This document shows positions 5,234 through 5,930 of a stretch of DNA of 5,930 nucleotides, in pieces. Position 1 is the stretch's first letter; each line of letters opens with the position of its first letter. The position numbers were made by a program, and so were the translations under genes. The DNA is from Bacillota bacterium (GTDB lineage Bacteria > Bacillota > Clostridia > Peptostreptococcales > Anaerovoracaceae). The stretch spans positions 1 through 5,930 of the forward strand of contig JAFZRG010000156.1 of assembly GCA_017619985.1 (NCBI GenBank), read 5' to 3'. The notes beneath the pieces are model-generated. The model ran no database searches. It was given only the letters and a program-made list of their open reading frames with translations, and had not been told where the DNA came from.

Positions 5234-5930
5234 ATGGTCACGATCACAGATATCGCAAAAGAATGCGGCGTTTCGCGCGCAACGGTCAGCAAAGCCCTGA
5301 ACGGGGCTCCCGACATCGCGCCGAAGACCGCCGAGCGGATCAAAGAGCAGGCCAGGATCCTCGGATACCATCCGAACGCTACCGCAAGAGCCCTGAAGAT
5401 GGGGCGCAGCTACAACATCGGCGTTCTGTTCTCGGACGAGACCGGCGGCGGCATCTCCCACGAATATTTCTCCCAGATCTTCGAGAGCGTCAAGAAAGAG
5501 GCGGAGAGCCTCGGATACGACATCACGTTCATCTCCAAGGATCTCGGAGCGATGTCGATGGACTACTACGAGCACGCGAAGTACAGGAACTGCGACGGCG
5601 TGGTCATCGCTTCCGCGGATTTCGCGGATCCCGCGATCATACGCCTGGTCATGAGCGAGATCCCGACGGTGACGCTCGACTACACGTTCGACAGCCGTAC
5701 TTCCATCCTCTCCGACAACGTGCGCGGCATGGAGGCGTTGGTCAACTACGTATATGAGAACGGTCACCGCAAGCTCGCATTCATCCACGGAGAGCTGACA
5801 TCGGTCACGCAGAAGCGCATCGCGAGCTTCAAAAAGAACTGCGCGGCGCTCGGGATCACGGTGCCGCCGGAATACGTCAGGGCGGCCGTCTACCACGACC
5901 CGCGCTCGAGCGGACTGGCCACGAGGGCGC
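5234..5930 (+). CDS. LacI-family transcriptional regulator (3' end outside the window)
   Basis: The frame opens at ATG 5234 and runs without a stop to the window edge, giving 232 residues of an expected 330-345. AAGGAAG (5216-5222) stands 11 bases before the start, slightly far. Residues 2-24 (VTITDIAKECGVSRATVSKALNG) are the classic LacI helix-turn-helix. They are followed by the third helix ending ARILGYHPN (40-48) and the hinge helix ATARALKMGRS (49-59). The periplasmic-binding-protein-like sensor domain starts at NIGVLFSDE (61-69), with CDGVVIAS (120-127), PTVTLDY (144-150) and SDNVRGMEALVNYVYENGHRKL (160-181) in the usual places. The gene is divergent from cellobiose phosphorylase, and its own promoter and two others in the window carry a shared CG-centred operator. 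It is therefore most likely the local regulator, sensing cellobiose or a related sugar. The effector and operator specificity are inferred. Confidence 0.95.
   Translation, partial: MVTITDIAKECGVSRATVSKALNGAPDIAPKTAERIKEQARILGYHPNATARALKMGRSYNIGVLFSDETGGGISHEYFSQIFESVKKEAESLGYDITFISKDLGAMSMDYYEHAKYRNCDGVVIASADFADPAIIRLVMSEIPTVTLDYTFDSRTSILSDNVRGMEALVNYVYENGHRKLAFIHGELTSVTQKRIASFKKNCAALGITVPPEYVRAAVYHDPRSSGLATRA

Noticed and set aside
5024..5896. Minus-strand open frame (290 residues) opposite the LacI-type gene
   Set aside because: It covers the consensus promoter, operator and helix-turn-helix of the regulator on the other strand, and shows no recognisable domain.
1..5930. CRISPR arrays, tRNA or rRNA genes, insertion sequences
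   Set aside because: I saw no spaced direct repeats, cloverleaf-like segments, transposase motifs or terminal inverted repeats in the window.

Overview
The window looks like chromosomal DNA of an anaerobic Gram-positive bacterium of the Firmicutes/Clostridia type, plausibly from a gut, rumen or other plant-fibre habitat. The reasons are a GC-rich coding sequence with AT-rich control regions, strong GGAGG-type ribosome binding sites, consensus sigma-A promoters, a Gram-positive style lipoprotein, and a cellobiose phosphorylase whose N-terminus closely resembles the one I remember from Clostridium thermocellum. The taxon is an inference from style, not a match.

Layout from left to right: (1) the C-terminal 108 residues of an unrecognised protein (+, 2-328, cut by the window edge). 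(2) A 241-residue lipoprotein (+, 443-1168) made of two tandem copies of a domain carrying a cystatin-like QVVAG loop, followed by a clear intrinsic terminator (1197-1226). (3) A promoter with an operator just upstream, then an orphan CUT1-type sugar-importer ATPase of the MsmK/UgpC/MalK family (+, 1369-2493). (4) A terminator that reads in both directions (2514-2552). (5) A complete GH94 cellobiose phosphorylase (-, 2559-4970). (6) A 263-bp divergent control region with back-to-back promoters, two operators and a run of helically phased A-tracts. (7) The first 232 residues of a LacI-family regulator (+, 5234 to the window edge).

The unifying observation is a 16-bp operator, acgaaatcgattaagt. 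It occurs identically before the ATPase gene (1247-1262) and before the lacI-type gene (5184-5199), and with two changes in inverted orientation before the phosphorylase gene (5003-5018). All three have the AATCGATT core with a central CG that is typical of LacI-family sites. The window therefore appears to hold a small cellobiose regulon. A local LacI-type sensor would control itself, the cytosolic phosphorylase that splits cellobiose into glucose 1-phosphate and glucose, and the ATPase that would energise a sugar importer whose permease and binding protein lie elsewhere. At the phosphorylase and regulator promoters the operator sits on the transcription start (repression geometry). At the ATPase promoter it sits upstream of the -35, a different geometry that could mean activation.

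Other points worth attention are the bacterial tandem cystatin-like lipoprotein, a hairpin that may bring a distant Shine-Dalgarno close to the ATPase start codon, and operators spaced by about 17 helical turns around intrinsically bent DNA.
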